From Paenibacillus sp. cl123 (GTDB taxonomy: Bacteria; Bacillota; Bacilli; Paenibacillales; NBRC-103111), in contig NZ_FMYY01000005.1 of NCBI RefSeq assembly GCF_900101595.1, positions 1-64,000 on the forward strand: a stretch of DNA of 64,000 nt, read 5' to 3'. Of this stretch, positions 29,181 to 39,056 are shown piece by piece. Below the pieces are notes generated by a model. That model worked only from the letters and a program-made list of their open reading frames with translations. It did not search any database and was not told the origin of the DNA. The translations under genes and the position numbers were made by a program. Positions within the stretch are counted from its first letter, which is position 1. Each line of letters starts with the position of its first letter.

Positions 29181-29270
29181 GGGAATGTGTGCGGAAAAAC
29201 GTATAAACGCTCCCTTCTGGCGGTCAAAGGAGGGAATGTGTGCGGAAATTCGAATAATACGCTCCCGACT
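29181..29270 (+). repeat. Intergenic direct repeat, 51-bp period
   Basis: The 17-bp GGGAATGTGTGCGGAAA occurs at 29181-29197 and again at 29232-29248, each followed by a similar ATA-rich stretch and CGCTCCC. The second half of each unit is less conserved. The role is unknown. It lies in the 440-bp gene-free stretch after the U32 genes. Confidence 0.7.
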
Positions 29271-29367
29271 GCCAGGCCCACGGATAAAATTTACCTGGAA
29301 CGTTCGTCGTTACTCTGCCCTCCATGAACGGGAGCCTAAACTGCAACTCCATATCTTGTCTTTCGCC

Positions 29368-29405
29368 AAGAGGTTGTCCGCTGCCACAGGGATAGCCTCT
29401 TTTTG
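29368..29405 (+). terminator. Terminator upstream of the first chemoreceptor gene
   Basis: AGAGGTTGTCC (29369-29379) pairs with GGGATAGCCTCT (29389-29400) with one bulge, followed by TTTTT. It closes the U32 transcript. Confidence 0.6.
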
Positions 29406-29578
29406 CTCTGCGCAGAAGGCAGAAGGCGTGGGGCCAAAGAACTAATTATTTTTGCGTAGGATGCGGAAAAGAAAAGGATTTTTCCCAAATGATGTCGAAT
29501 ACCTTGTGCAATGGGAGCACAGGCAGTCTGCGCATTACCAAGCCAAGGGGCTCAATTTAAGAATAGGTGGTGTACCCT

Positions 29579-31759
29579 GTGAAGAAAACGCTATCAGAAA
29601 AATGGCAACGCTTTCAGGAGAAAGGCTCGGTAATGGCCAATTCCGATCCCTCTCGCCCCAATCCATCGTCATCAGGCAGTCACGCTGCCCGCAGGGTCGC
29701 CGATTCCCTCGATTCCATGCGGATTAATCCGATGAAGTCGGTAGGAACCAAGCTGTTCGCTATTTTTTTCTTCAGTATCGTTATTTTCGTCCTGGCCGTG
29801 GGGCTGATGTCGTACAGCCGTTCCAAGGAGGTTATTCAGAATAAAGTAGCGGAGGCATCGGAGCAGACAATCATCCAAGCGGGCCAGAAGCTCGGTCTTA
29901 TATTTTCCAGCTACGAGGATTTGTCGATGCAGATCGTTCTTAATAACGAACTGAGCAGGCTTGCAAGCAGTTTACGGAAGACGAATCGGAACTCCTATGA
30001 ATTTCTGGAGCAGGGGCGGCTGTTGACGGAGCAGTTGAATATGTATGCCTTTGCCAACAAAAACATCCAGTCGATTCATCTGATGACTGAGAAGGGGGAA
30101 GGCATCAATTCCACAAACAATTCCCTCGGGATGAATATTCAGGCGGATCAGGAATGGTTCGGCGACATCGTGAAAGCGGGAGGACAAGCGGTATGGCTGG
30201 AAACGAAGGAAAAGGGCTATGCCGGCGACAGTAATTTGGGAGGATCGTCGCCTCCGACCTTCGCCTTGGGGAGGCTGCTGAAAAATCCGGTCACCAGCGA
30301 AATTACGGGGGTTCTTGTCATCGAGATCAAGGTTGACGTCATCGGCGACCAGATGAAGCAAATTCAGATGGGCGAAGGCGGCAGCACCCTTGTGCTTTCG
30401 GATAAAGGCAATTACGTCTATCATGCCGACAAAAATTTGGTTGCGAAGCCAAGCACCCTGCCTGTTGGGACGGATGCCTTGGACAAAGAACATGATAAGC
30501 TCCAAACGTCTGACGGCCAAAATCAGCTTGTTTACTTCAGAACGCCGAATAACAATTGGATTTTAGTCGGATTGATGCCGGTGAAGGAACTCGTCAAGGA
30601 TGCGGCCGTCATCTTTGATCTGACGCTTGCAATAGCGTTCGGAGCGGCGTTGATCGCGGTCGTAATCGGGTTCATGCTGGCGCGGATGATCGGCAGACCG
30701 CTTATCCAGCTGCGCAATCTGATGAAGGAAGGCGAGCAGGGCAACCTGACAGTGCGGATGCCGGCCAAGCGACAAGATGAGATCGGTCAGCTCAGCGTCA
30801 GCTTCAACCAGATGATGGAGAAGATCACCCAGCTGGTGCAGCAGACCAACAGGTCGGCTCAGGAGGTGCTGGGGACGGCGGGCGAGCTGTCGGATGCCTC
30901 GAAGAAGACGGCGATGTCGGCCAAAGATATCGCGGTGGCGACCGAGGAAATTGCGATGGGAGCAAGCAGCCTGGCTGTGGAATCGGAGCGGGGCAACGAA
31001 CTGACGCAGTCGATCGGCGTCCAGATGAAGTCGGTTGTCGAAGCCAATGTGATCATGGGCACGGCCGCAGGCGAGGTGCAGGCGTCCAGTAAGCAGGGGA
31101 TCGCGTACATGGATGAGCTGATCGGCAAGACGAATGAAACCGAAACGATGACGCGCTCGATGGTGGAGAAGGTCGACAACCTGAAGGAAAGCACCCGGTC
31201 GATCGTTAAGATTCTGGATATGCTGGGCAATATGACGAAGCAGACAAACATCTTGTCGCTGAATGCGACGATCGAGGCGGCTCGTGCCGGAGCCGCGGGC
31301 AAAGGCTTCATGGTAGTGGCGGACGAAATCCGCAAGCTGGCGGACCAATCCCGGCAATCGATCGCCGTCGTCGGTCAAATTACGGAGAAGATCCAGAAGG
31401 AGATCGACGAAACCGTGCAGGTGCTGTCGCAGGCGTATCCGATCTTCCAGGAGCAGATTTCGTCGGTGAAGGAAGCGGATTCGATCTTCAAGCAGGTGGA
31501 TGAGCAGATGAGCGGATTTATCGCAAGGCTGTCCAACGTGACGGAGTCCATCAGCCAACTGGAAGCCTCTCAGGTCGTCCTGAGCGAATCGATGACGAAT
31601 GTCAGCGCGGTAGCGGAAGAGTCGTCGGCGACTTCCCAGGAGGTGGCGTCGCTCAGCACCGAGCAGCTTAACATATCGGGCGGCCTCGTCAAGCTGTCGG
31701 ACAAGCTGGAGGAGCTGTCCAATTCCTTGAAGGAATCTTTATCGAAATTCCAAATATAA
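29579..31759 (+). CDS. Methyl-accepting chemotaxis protein, copy 1
   Basis: 726 residues. First membrane helix at about 58-79, an extracellular Cache-like sensor to about 340, second helix at about 343-371, then HAMP and the cytoplasmic signalling domain with the hairpin tip [20 protein letters not shown]. Three GTG codons are in frame at the start (29567, 29570, 29579); AGGTGGTG places the ribosome for the GTG at 29579. The sensor differs from that of the next gene, but from 30638 to 31713 the DNA is almost identical to it. The ligand is unknown. TGTCGAA at 29493-29499 matches a Spo0A box but may be chance. Confidence 0.93.
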   Translation: MKKTLSEKWQRFQEKGSVMANSDPSRPNPSSSGSHAARRVADSLDSMRINPMKSVGTKLFAIFFFSIVIFVLAVGLMSYSRSKEVIQNKVAEASEQTIIQAGQKLGLIFSSYEDLSMQIVLNNELSRLASSLRKTNRNSYEFLEQGRLLTEQLNMYAFANKNIQSIHLMTEKGEGINSTNNSLGMNIQADQEWFGDIVKAGGQAVWLETKEKGYAGDSNLGGSSPPTFALGRLLKNPVTSEITGVLVIEIKVDVIGDQMKQIQMGEGGSTLVLSDKGNYVYHADKNLVAKPSTLPVGTDALDKEHDKLQTSDGQNQLVYFRTPNNNWILVGLMPVKELVKDAAVIFDLTLAIAFGAALIAVVIGFMLARMIGRPLIQLRNLMKEGEQGNLTVRMPAKRQDEIGQLSVSFNQMMEKITQLVQQTNRSAQEVLGTAGELSDASKKTAMSAKDIAVATEEIAMGASSLAVESERGNELTQSIGVQMKSVVEANVIMGTAAGEVQASSKQGIAYMDELIGKTNETETMTRSMVEKVDNLKESTRSIVKILDMLGNMTKQTNILSLNATIEAARAGAAGKGFMVVADEIRKLADQSRQSIAVVGQITEKIQKEIDETVQVLSQAYPIFQEQISSVKEADSIFKQVDEQMSGFIARLSNVTESISQLEASQVVLSESMTNVSAVAEESSATSQEVASLSTEQLNISGGLVKLSDKLEELSNSLKESLSKFQI

Positions 31760-31767
31760 AGGCAAGT

Positions 31768-31813
31768 CAAAACCTGGTTAGCCGCTTGACGCGGCCGGCC
31801 AGGTTTTGTTGTT
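31768..31813 (+). terminator. Terminator after chemoreceptor 1
   Basis: CAAAACCTGG (31768-31777) pairs with CCAGGTTTTG (31799-31808), then TTGTT. The next 200 bp show only short repeats of ATCCGTGA (about 31855-31885) and nothing else I can name. Confidence 0.65.
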
Positions 31814-32018
31814 CCTACAGCAAAATATCCGCCGTTCCATGCGGGAAGCATCCGTGATATCCGTGATCCATAATCCGTGCCCGGTGCTCCATGGCTTAGC
31901 CTGCCGTGCGGCATCGGGCTTCACCTTTGTCCCGCAATCCGGGATGGTTGGCGTATGAGGTGGCGCTGCTAGGACCTCGATTTAGTCGTGTCGACTCAGT
32001 TTGAGACATTTTTCACTT

Positions 32019-32044
32019 TAGAAACAGGCGGACTCAGCCGATAT
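32019..32044 (+). promoter_or_regulatory. Candidate sigma-D promoter of chemoreceptor 2
   Basis: GCCGATAT (32037-32044) matches the sigma-D -10 element (GCCGATAA) in seven of eight bases; the -35 TAGA (32019-32022) is 14 bp upstream and weak. Motility genes of Bacilli are commonly read by sigma-D. The leader would be about 180 nt long. Confidence 0.5.
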
Positions 32045-32233
32045 AACTATAGCGGGAGTGTAAGCTTGTTAAGACGATGGCCCTAAAGTAATCCTTGTAT
32101 ATTCATGGAAAATAAGAAGGATTATGACCGAATGTGTCGAAAGAGTACATACCCTCAATTATGAAGAACGTGTAAAGAATCGAAAATTCTAGGTAGTATA
32201 CGTTCAATCTAACAAAACTAGGTGGTGCTTCCT

Positions 32234-34396
32234 GTGAAGAAGACATGGTCTTCACTGCTTGACGGCCTGCAGCGTGCCGGCAAATACCTGCAATCGAAAT
32301 CAGCTTCCCTTTCCAACGAGACGGCCTCATCGGCCGGTGGTGCAAGGGGAGGAGGGCGCTTGAATCCTCTTCAATCGGTAGGTACGAAATTATTTGCCAT
32401 CTTTTTCTTCTGTATTTTATTTTTCGTTCTGGTCGTAGGTTTGATTTCCTATGCCAAATCCAAAGACGTTATCCAGACCAAGGTTGCCGACGCCTCCGAG
32501 CAAACGATCATCCAAGCGGGGCAGAAGCTTGACTTGATTTACTCCACTTATGAGGATCTGTCCTTGCAGATCATGCTGAACGAGGACCTTCGTAAGCTGA
32601 TGGTGGAATTGAGTGCGGTCGACCGCGGCAGCTATAATTATTTGGAATCCACTCGCTTTATTACAGAGAAGCTTAATGTGTACGCGTTCGCTAATAAAAA
32701 CATCAAGGCCGTTCATTTGCTGACTGAAAAGGGCGAGCCTATCACCTCCTCCACCGGCAACCCCGGCGGTGGCAGCCGGGGCGACAAGGACTGGTTCAAA
32801 AAGATCGTCGATGGAAACGGTCAAGTCGTATGGCTGGCGACAAGCGAAAAAGGGTTCTTGGATGAGAACGTGGTTACGAGTACGGCAACTCCCGCCTTTG
32901 CTGTTGGCCGGGTGCTGAAGAGCCTGAACACAAGCCAGATTACCGGCGTTGTGCTGATCGAAATCAAGCTGGACGTCATGAGCGAGCAGATGAAGCAGAT
33001 CAGCATGGGCGACGGAGGCAGCACGGTCATCGTCTCGGAAGACGATAATTATGTGTATAATGAAGACAAGTTACTGCTGGCCAAGCCGAGCAACCTCGAT
33101 ATTGAGAAGGGCGCGCTTGATCAGCAATTTGGACAGCTTAAAACCCGGGATGATCAATATCAGCTCGTCTATTACAAGTCCGGCAAAAGCGGCTGGAACC
33201 TGATCGGTTCTATCCCGGTGAAGGAGCTTGTGAAGGATGCCAGCGTTATTTTCGACATTACGGTGGCGATGGCATTCGGAGCGGCGTTGATCGCGGTCGT
33301 AATCGGGTTCATGCTGGCGCGGATGATCGGCAGACCGCTTATCCAGCTGCGCAATCTGATGAAGGAAGGCGAGCAGGGCAACCTGACAGTGCGGATGCCG
33401 GCCAAGCGACAAGATGAGATCGGTCAGCTCAGCGTCAGCTTCAACCAGATGATGGAGAAGATCACCCAGCTGGTGCAGCAGACCAACAGGTCGGCTCAGG
33501 AGGTGCTGGGGACGGCGGGCGAGCTGTCGGATGCCTCGAAGAAGACGGCGATGTCGGCCAAAGATATCGCGGTGGCGACCGAGGAAATTGCGATGGGAGC
33601 AAGCAGTCTGGCTGTGGAGTCGGAGCGGGGCAACGAACTGACGCAGTCGATCGGCGTCCAGATGAAGTCGGTTGTCGAAGCGAATGTGATCATGGGCACG
33701 GCCGCAGGCGAGGTGCAGGCGTCCAGTAAGCAGGGGATCGCGTACATGGATGAGCTGATCGGCAAGACGAATGAAACCGAAACGATGACGCGCTCGATGG
33801 TGGAGAAGGTCGACAACCTGAAGGAAAGCACCCGGTCGATCGTTAAGATTCTGGATATGCTGGGCAATATGACGAAGCAGACAAACATCTTGTCGCTGAA
33901 TGCGACGATCGAGGCGGCTCGTGCCGGAGCCGCGGGCAAAGGCTTCATGGTAGTGGCGGACGAAATCCGCAAGCTGGCGGACCAATCCCGGCAATCGATC
34001 GCCGTCGTCGGTCAGATTACGGAGAAGATCCAGAAGGAGATCGATGAAACCGTGCAGGTGCTGTCGCAGGCGTATCCGATCTTCCAGGAGCAGATTTCGT
34101 CGGTGAAGGAAGCGGATTCGATCTTCAAGCAGGTGGATGAGCAGATGGGCGGATTTATCGCAAGGCTGTCCAACGTGACGGAGTCCATCAGCCAACTGGA
34201 AACCTCTCAGGTCGTCCTGAGCGAATCGATGACGAATGTCAGCGCGGTAGCGGAAGAGTCGTCGGCGACTTCCCAGGAGGTGGCGTCGCTCAGCACCGAG
34301 CAGCTTAACATATCGGGCGGCCTCGTCAAGCTGTCGGACAAGCTGGAGGAACTGTCGAAGTCTTTGCAGGACTCGCTTTCCAAGTTTCGCGTGTAA
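32234..34396 (+). CDS. Methyl-accepting chemotaxis protein, copy 2
   Basis: 720 residues, same architecture as the preceding gene: membrane helix at about 52-73, extracellular sensor, second helix at about 337-364, HAMP and signalling domain. Start GTG at 32234 with AGGTGGTG upstream (two further GTGs at 32222 and 32225). The sensor is only moderately similar to copy 1, whereas 33275-34350 differs from copy 1 at just seven positions by my count. This points to gene conversion or strong recent homogenisation of the signalling half, with separate ligands retained. A TGTCGAA motif at 32135-32141 occupies the matching upstream place. Confidence 0.93.
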   Translation: MKKTWSSLLDGLQRAGKYLQSKSASLSNETASSAGGARGGGRLNPLQSVGTKLFAIFFFCILFFVLVVGLISYAKSKDVIQTKVADASEQTIIQAGQKLDLIYSTYEDLSLQIMLNEDLRKLMVELSAVDRGSYNYLESTRFITEKLNVYAFANKNIKAVHLLTEKGEPITSSTGNPGGGSRGDKDWFKKIVDGNGQVVWLATSEKGFLDENVVTSTATPAFAVGRVLKSLNTSQITGVVLIEIKLDVMSEQMKQISMGDGGSTVIVSEDDNYVYNEDKLLLAKPSNLDIEKGALDQQFGQLKTRDDQYQLVYYKSGKSGWNLIGSIPVKELVKDASVIFDITVAMAFGAALIAVVIGFMLARMIGRPLIQLRNLMKEGEQGNLTVRMPAKRQDEIGQLSVSFNQMMEKITQLVQQTNRSAQEVLGTAGELSDASKKTAMSAKDIAVATEEIAMGASSLAVESERGNELTQSIGVQMKSVVEANVIMGTAAGEVQASSKQGIAYMDELIGKTNETETMTRSMVEKVDNLKESTRSIVKILDMLGNMTKQTNILSLNATIEAARAGAAGKGFMVVADEIRKLADQSRQSIAVVGQITEKIQKEIDETVQVLSQAYPIFQEQISSVKEADSIFKQVDEQMGGFIARLSNVTESISQLETSQVVLSESMTNVSAVAEESSATSQEVASLSTEQLNISGGLVKLSDKLEELSKSLQDSLSKFRV

Positions 34397-34422
34397 CAGG
34401 TCAATATCTCTTGACGGTTTCG

Positions 34423-34466
34423 AAGCAGCGCAGCGCTCTCTTCATGAGGGTCTGCGCTGCTTTTTG
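34423..34466 (+). terminator. Terminator after chemoreceptor 2
   Basis: AAGCAGCGCAG (34423-34433) pairs with CTGCGCTGCTTTT (34452-34464). Confidence 0.8.
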
Positions 34467-34471
34467 TCGTC

Positions 34472-34526
34472 CTGGAAGTCCGGTGACCAAGAGGCCGCAG
34501 GCCGGGCGTGTTCACCGGACTTCCAG
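34472..34526. repeat. Perfect 15-bp inverted repeat
   Basis: CTGGAAGTCCGGTGA (34472-34486) and its exact complement TCACCGGACTTCCAG (34512-34526) enclose 25 bases. No T-run follows. It lies between the terminator of chemoreceptor 2 and the PBP gene. It could be a regulatory hairpin or a remnant of a small repeat element. Confidence 0.8.
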
Positions 34527-34632
34527 AGGCCGGACGTTCGGCGGCGTCATCAGGCAGGAGGAGTTTGGAAGAAGCCGGTTATGCGCATACTGACTACCAG
34601 CGAAATAGACGAGGATGGGGTCGGGGACAGCT

Positions 34633-36453
34633 ATGAGAGAGACAAGCGGGTTGAAGAAAAATCGGATATTTGTCATTCTGATCGTAACCGTGGGCGTGCT
34701 CATCGTGTGGAATATCAGGCTGTTCTGGATTCAGATTGCAGCCTCGGGACGCTGGACGTGGCGGCATATCGATCTGGTGGAAAATTCCGTCGTTCAGCGT
34801 GAGCAAGGCATTGTGCTGGATAGCGGACGGGGAGATTTCGTAGACAGACACGGCAAACCGTTGACAGGCGCTCCGGTTCGGGTACTCACGGTATTCCCCA
34901 TACAGACGGAGCCGCAGAGAGAGGAGGCCCGGGAAAGATTGATCGCAGAGGCGGCTCGTATCCTGCAAGTGACGAAGTCCGCTTTAAAAAGCTTTCAGCA
35001 GTCATCCTCATCTCCGCGGATGTGGCCGGGTCAGGACGCCAAGCCGCTGGCGCTCAGCACTGAGCAGGCAGAGAAGCTGGCTGCGTTAGGACTTGAAGAC
35101 TTCCGGGTAACCACCTACAAGCAGCGGTATGAGACGCATCAGCCGGCCTCCCGGCTGATCGGCTATATCGGGCAAAATCCGGAGAGGATTATCCGGCAGT
35201 TCACCGACTTGTTCCACAAAGGTGAGCTGCAGCTGACAAGCCGGATCGGCAACGCCGGATTGGAGAAGTCCTTTGAGCCTTGGCTGCGGGGCATCGGCCC
35301 TACGACCGTGTCCCTGTTCACCGATGCCGGCAAGCGGCCGCTGCCCGGACTGGACATTCGCGAGATCAGCCCGCGCAATCCCTATTATCCCCTGCGTGTA
35401 GTTACGACGCTGGACCGGGGCATTCAGGAGCGGATTGAGCAGAAGCTGGAGCGTTCCGCCGTCCGTGAGGGGACGGTGGTCGTCTTGGATATCGAGACGG
35501 CCGACGTGGTGGCGATGGCCAGCAAGCCTTTTTTTACCCCCGATCATGTCGATCCTTCCCGGACGAACTGGAGTAATCTCGCGCTTCAGGCAGAAGCGCC
35601 GGGTTCGATATTTAAAACGGTTACGGCCATAGCGGCCTTGGAGGAAGGAGTCGTGAAGCCAGGCGAGACCTTTCATTGCAGAGGGGAGCTTGGACAATTC
35701 GGCTTTCGCTGCTGGAAGCATGGAGGGCATGGCGAGCTGACGCTTGAGGAAGGATTTGCCCAGTCCTGCAATATCGTCTTCGCGCAAGTGGCGCAGCGGC
35801 TCGGGGGAGAGCTGCTAGCGCAGTATGCTGAAAGACTGGGAGCATCCGGCACGGTGGGCTGGTCGGGAGCTGCCTCCGTCTCCGGCCATTTCCTGCAATG
35901 GGACGGGGAACAGAGAGGCCAGACCTATGCGGCCTCCACGGACCGCTCCGATCCGGGGGCGCTGGTGCAGACGGCCATCGGTCAACGGGATGTGCAGATG
36001 ACGCCTCTGCAAGCCGCCAATCTGGTCGTCACACTTTATCATGGTGGGCGCGTACAGGCTCCCCGTATTGTGAAGGAAGTTCGCTTTGCGAATGGAAGGC
36101 TGTATGAGCAATTTGCTCCGCATGAAGCTGAGCTTATGTCCGGCGGTAAAGTCAGGCTTCACGCGAAGACAGCCGAGACGCTGCTGGAGTGGATGGACGG
36201 AGTAGTCGACCATGGAACAGGGCGAGCTCTGCAAGCGGCCAAATGGCCGTTAGCCGGGAAGTCAGGTACGGCCCAGATTGTGCTGGATGGAGGCCAGGCC
36301 GGCGAAAACCATTGGTTTATCGGCTACGGACCGGCGGACGCTCCAAGGTACGCGGCCGCCGTGCTGATTCGCCACGTACCGGAAGGGGGACCGAATCGGT
36401 CCATAGAGCTGTTCAGGGAAGTAATGGACGTGCTGGCGGATCAAGAGCGTTAA
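34633..36453 (+). CDS. pbpI: Class B penicillin-binding protein (PbpI/SpoVD-like transpeptidase)
   Basis: 606 residues. One N-terminal membrane helix (about 10-32), a dimerisation domain, then the transpeptidase with the three active-site motifs: SxxK as PGSIFKTV, SxN as SCN in FAQSCNIVFAQ, and KSG as AGKSGTAQ. It cross-links peptidoglycan, and relatives act in septation or the spore cortex. An ATG at 34615 is in frame; the ATG at 34633, preceded by GGGGA, is chosen. The position after the yrrN-yrrO block resembles yrrR/pbpI of B. subtilis, though the chemoreceptors intervene. Its stop overlaps that of the convergent kinase gene. Confidence 0.9.
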   Translation: MRETSGLKKNRIFVILIVTVGVLIVWNIRLFWIQIAASGRWTWRHIDLVENSVVQREQGIVLDSGRGDFVDRHGKPLTGAPVRVLTVFPIQTEPQREEARERLIAEAARILQVTKSALKSFQQSSSSPRMWPGQDAKPLALSTEQAEKLAALGLEDFRVTTYKQRYETHQPASRLIGYIGQNPERIIRQFTDLFHKGELQLTSRIGNAGLEKSFEPWLRGIGPTTVSLFTDAGKRPLPGLDIREISPRNPYYPLRVVTTLDRGIQERIEQKLERSAVREGTVVVLDIETADVVAMASKPFFTPDHVDPSRTNWSNLALQAEAPGSIFKTVTAIAALEEGVVKPGETFHCRGELGQFGFRCWKHGGHGELTLEEGFAQSCNIVFAQVAQRLGGELLAQYAERLGASGTVGWSGAASVSGHFLQWDGEQRGQTYAASTDRSDPGALVQTAIGQRDVQMTPLQAANLVVTLYHGGRVQAPRIVKEVRFANGRLYEQFAPHEAELMSGGKVRLHAKTAETLLEWMDGVVDHGTGRALQAAKWPLAGKSGTAQIVLDGGQAGENHWFIGYGPADAPRYAAAVLIRHVPEGGPNRSIELFREVMDVLADQER

Positions 36454-37742
36454 TGATAACTGGAAGGCTGAAGCGTCGGCAGCAGCAGGGTGAAGCAAGT
36501 GCCTTTGCCATGCTCGCTTGTGACATCGATGCGTCCATGAATATTATGGATGGCGCGATAAGTGACCATCATGCCGAGGCCATTCCCTTTCCCGCGAAGC
36601 GAATAATACGGTGTGCCCAGTCGTCCGACTTCCTCGGGCGTCATTCCGATGCCATGATCGATGATATCGATGCTGACCATGGAGCTGTGCAGCGAACCGA
36701 TGATCCGCAGCGTCCCTCCTCCGGGCATCGATTCGATGCCGTTTTGGCACAGATGGGTGATGCATTGGATAAATTTCTCCGCGTTGGCGCTGATCATCAG
36801 CTTGTCCTGAAGCTCGGTTTTAATGTCCACATGACGGAGAGAAGCGAACGTTCTCAGCGAATCGACGGCCCGAAGCACCAGCAGCTTGGCATCGAGCAGC
36901 TCGATCGCATCCAGCTGAGGTTTGGCAAAGGATAAATAATCATTGATGACCGTCTGGGCTCTATCGATCTCCTCTTGCACCATCTGGACATATACCTGAC
37001 GTTTGTTCTCCGCCACATCTCCCTGCCTAAGCATCTGCACAAAGCCGCGCGCGACGGTCATCGGATTGCGCACCTCATGGGCGAATGAAGCGGCGAGCTC
37101 GCTCAGCACATTCATCCTCTCATTAGGCTGGGGATGCTTCCGCAAGCTCCTGTTAAGCTTGATGCGTGTGATGATGCAGGCGGCCAGCACGGCAGCCGCC
37201 GTATGGGTCAGCATATAAAAGAGGATGCCGACAGCCAATCTCGCATCAAATACAGAGCTAGGGCTGCTCCAGATTGCATATACGGCCGCAGCGGCTGCCG
37301 TAATAACGGACACGGTAAGTCCGACGGCGGCAGCGGCGAGCGGACGCAGAATCCGGTCTGCGGTCATAACTTTTCTTCGGATCAGAAGCAGGCAGCCGAT
37401 GACCGGCAGAGCAGCGAGCAGGAACAGGATAGCCTCTTCTACGCCGCCTAGCATGATCTGGTACATCCCGATCGCGGCGGCGGCGGCGAGCGAAGGAAGA
37501 AGTCCGGCATACAGCACGCATGCCGCCAAGGCAATCATGCGCAGATCATATGGCATGCTGCCGAAGAACTGGAGGGGATAAGTCATACACAGTATGGCCG
37601 ACAGTATGCTAAGACCTGCCGCAAGCAGCTTGGACCTCGCGCGCGCATCCTGGGCCAGCCGATCGCCCCATAGTAGCTGATACAGCAAAATCGGCGCCGC
37701 GATCAGCAGCATATTCAGTAAAAGTTGGGTAATAAAGCTCAC
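36450..37742 (-). CDS. KinB-like sporulation histidine kinase
   Basis: 430 residues. About six membrane helices fill residues 5-190, as in KinB. The HisKA motif is LSELAASFAHEVRNPMTVAR (near residue 215), with the phosphoacceptor His. N box HLCQNGIESM, G1 DHGIGM and G2 GKGNGLGM follow. The sequence around the His and the five-to-six-helix sensor match KinB, which feeds the Spo0A phosphorelay. The frame opens at 37775, but AAAGGTGATG before the GTG at 37742 decides the start. TGTCGAA (complement of 37803-37809) and TTGACA are upstream. It is convergent with the PBP gene, with overlapping stops. Confidence 0.85.
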   Translation of the reverse strand: MSFITQLLLNMLLIAAPILLYQLLWGDRLAQDARARSKLLAAGLSILSAILCMTYPLQFFGSMPYDLRMIALAACVLYAGLLPSLAAAAAIGMYQIMLGGVEEAILFLLAALPVIGCLLLIRRKVMTADRILRPLAAAAVGLTVSVITAAAAAVYAIWSSPSSVFDARLAVGILFYMLTHTAAAVLAACIITRIKLNRSLRKHPQPNERMNVLSELAASFAHEVRNPMTVARGFVQMLRQGDVAENKRQVYVQMVQEEIDRAQTVINDYLSFAKPQLDAIELLDAKLLVLRAVDSLRTFASLRHVDIKTELQDKLMISANAEKFIQCITHLCQNGIESMPGGGTLRIIGSLHSSMVSIDIIDHGIGMTPEEVGRLGTPYYSLRGKGNGLGMMVTYRAIHNIHGRIDVTSEHGKGTCFTLLLPTLQPSSYH

Positions 37743-37837
37743 AGTTCGTTCATCACCTTTGGTTATCCGACTCACATGCAGGCTGTCAACCGCGTTTATT
37801 TATTCGACAAGTTTTCCGATTATCCTACAGGGACAGC

Positions 37838-37867
37838 CCAAAAAATCTGTCCGCTGCCGAACAGATT
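37838..37867 (-). terminator. Terminator of the phosphoesterase gene
   Basis: On the minus strand, AATCTGT (complement of 37861-37867) pairs with ACAGATT and is followed by TTTTTT (complement of 37840-37845). Confidence 0.75.
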
Positions 37868-37894
37868 CCGGGTAGCTGTAAACCGGCGCTGCTG

Positions 37895-38941
37895 CTAGGC
37901 CTTGATAGGCACGATCCATTCCGAACCCGGAATCCAGGTGCGGTCCGTGAATTCCCGGCCCTTTACGATGACCTGATGCGGGTAGATTTGCACATACATG
38001 CCTTGGACGGCATTGGCGCCATTGGCGCTTGCGCGGGTTTTGCCGACAGAAGCGTTGTTGAACCAGTGGAAGGTATTCTCCTGGTTATAATGGTTTTCGC
38101 TCAGAAAGTTGCGGTGGGTATGTCCCGAGAAAACAAACGCATTGCGGTAGGGCTGCAAAATTTCCCGAAACCGCTTGGCGCGGATCAGCCTATGCGTCCC
38201 TCCGTCCGTGCCGGGAGCGGGCAGCGGCTGATGGATGAAAATAAACGCCGGCTTCCCGTCGGCATGGGGCTTCAACGTTTCTTCGAACCAGGCAAGCTGC
38301 TCGTCGGAATACCAGGCCCCCTCGCCCACGTCAGGCTTCTCCTGCACGTAAGCTTCCTGCGACAGCAGGATCAGATGAACATCCTGAAGCCATACATCCG
38401 TATAGGGCTTATCCTTGTAGCCGAAAAACTTCATGAAGCGGTTCCGGCACATCGCATCCGTCTTGCCGTTGGGCATCGTCTCCGTGGAGAAGGCTCCCCG
38501 GTCGGTCAGCCAAATATCGTAATAATCATGATTGCCCATATTGGCATAAATGGGAGGGAGCTTGTAATCGTCCAATATGCCTTTGAGCTGCTTGTATTCG
38601 ATGTCCCGTCCGAAGTCGGTTACATCGCCTCCGAAGATGAGATTATCGACAGGAGAATCGAACTGGGTGATGTCTTTCAAAGCCAGACGAAGCTTATCGC
38701 CGATGGAGGTGTCCGCTACGGAGATATGCAGGTCGCTGAGCAGGAAGAAGGAGAGCAGGGGCTTGTCGGAAACAGCAGGCTCCTTGGCTGCAGGTTCGGG
38801 CTGAACAGCCGGCAGAGCTGCCGGGGGCTCGACGGGGGCGGCTTGCTCCGAGCCGAGGAAACGGTCAGATAAGGCCGCGCCGCCTGACGCGAGAGCAATC
38901 AGCGCCAGCAGCTGTTTAACAAATATACGTCTGGTTATCAT
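37895..38941 (-). CDS. Tat-exported metallophosphoesterase
   Basis: 348 residues. The N-terminus MITRRIFVKQLLALIALASG has the twin-arginine motif TRRIFVK followed by a hydrophobic region, so export in folded form is likely. The calcineurin-like metal ligands appear in order: LSDLHIS, FGGDVTDFG, MGNHDYY, FIHQPL and FSGHTHRNF. A Pro/Ala-rich linker separates signal and enzyme. The substrate is unknown (a cell-wall or nucleotide phosphate would fit the location). GGAGGGATG before the ATG at 38941 decides the start over the upstream codons. Confidence 0.88.
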   Translation of the reverse strand: MITRRIFVKQLLALIALASGGAALSDRFLGSEQAAPVEPPAALPAVQPEPAAKEPAVSDKPLLSFFLLSDLHISVADTSIGDKLRLALKDITQFDSPVDNLIFGGDVTDFGRDIEYKQLKGILDDYKLPPIYANMGNHDYYDIWLTDRGAFSTETMPNGKTDAMCRNRFMKFFGYKDKPYTDVWLQDVHLILLSQEAYVQEKPDVGEGAWYSDEQLAWFEETLKPHADGKPAFIFIHQPLPAPGTDGGTHRLIRAKRFREILQPYRNAFVFSGHTHRNFLSENHYNQENTFHWFNNASVGKTRASANGANAVQGMYVQIYPHQVIVKGREFTDRTWIPGSEWIVPIKA

Positions 38942-39056
38942 GTAGGTACATCCCTCCGGGAAGCTTGGCAATTGTAGGCTCAGTATGGGGTACGGCGCAC
39001 TATAGCTTTATTATAAAGGAGCGCGCATAAAAAAAGAATACACGAATCGGCAGCAG

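Larger units (their letters stand above)
30638..34350 (+). repeat. Near-identical 1,076-bp direct repeat (30638-31713 and 33275-34350)
   Basis: Both chemoreceptor genes share this segment, offset by 2,637 bp. I counted seven differences, five of them synonymous. The homology drops abruptly at both borders, inside the second membrane helix and near the C-terminus. Confidence 0.95.

Noticed and set aside
29185..29270. Possible CRISPR array from the repeated 17-mer
   Set aside because: Only two copies, no uniform spacers and no cas genes.
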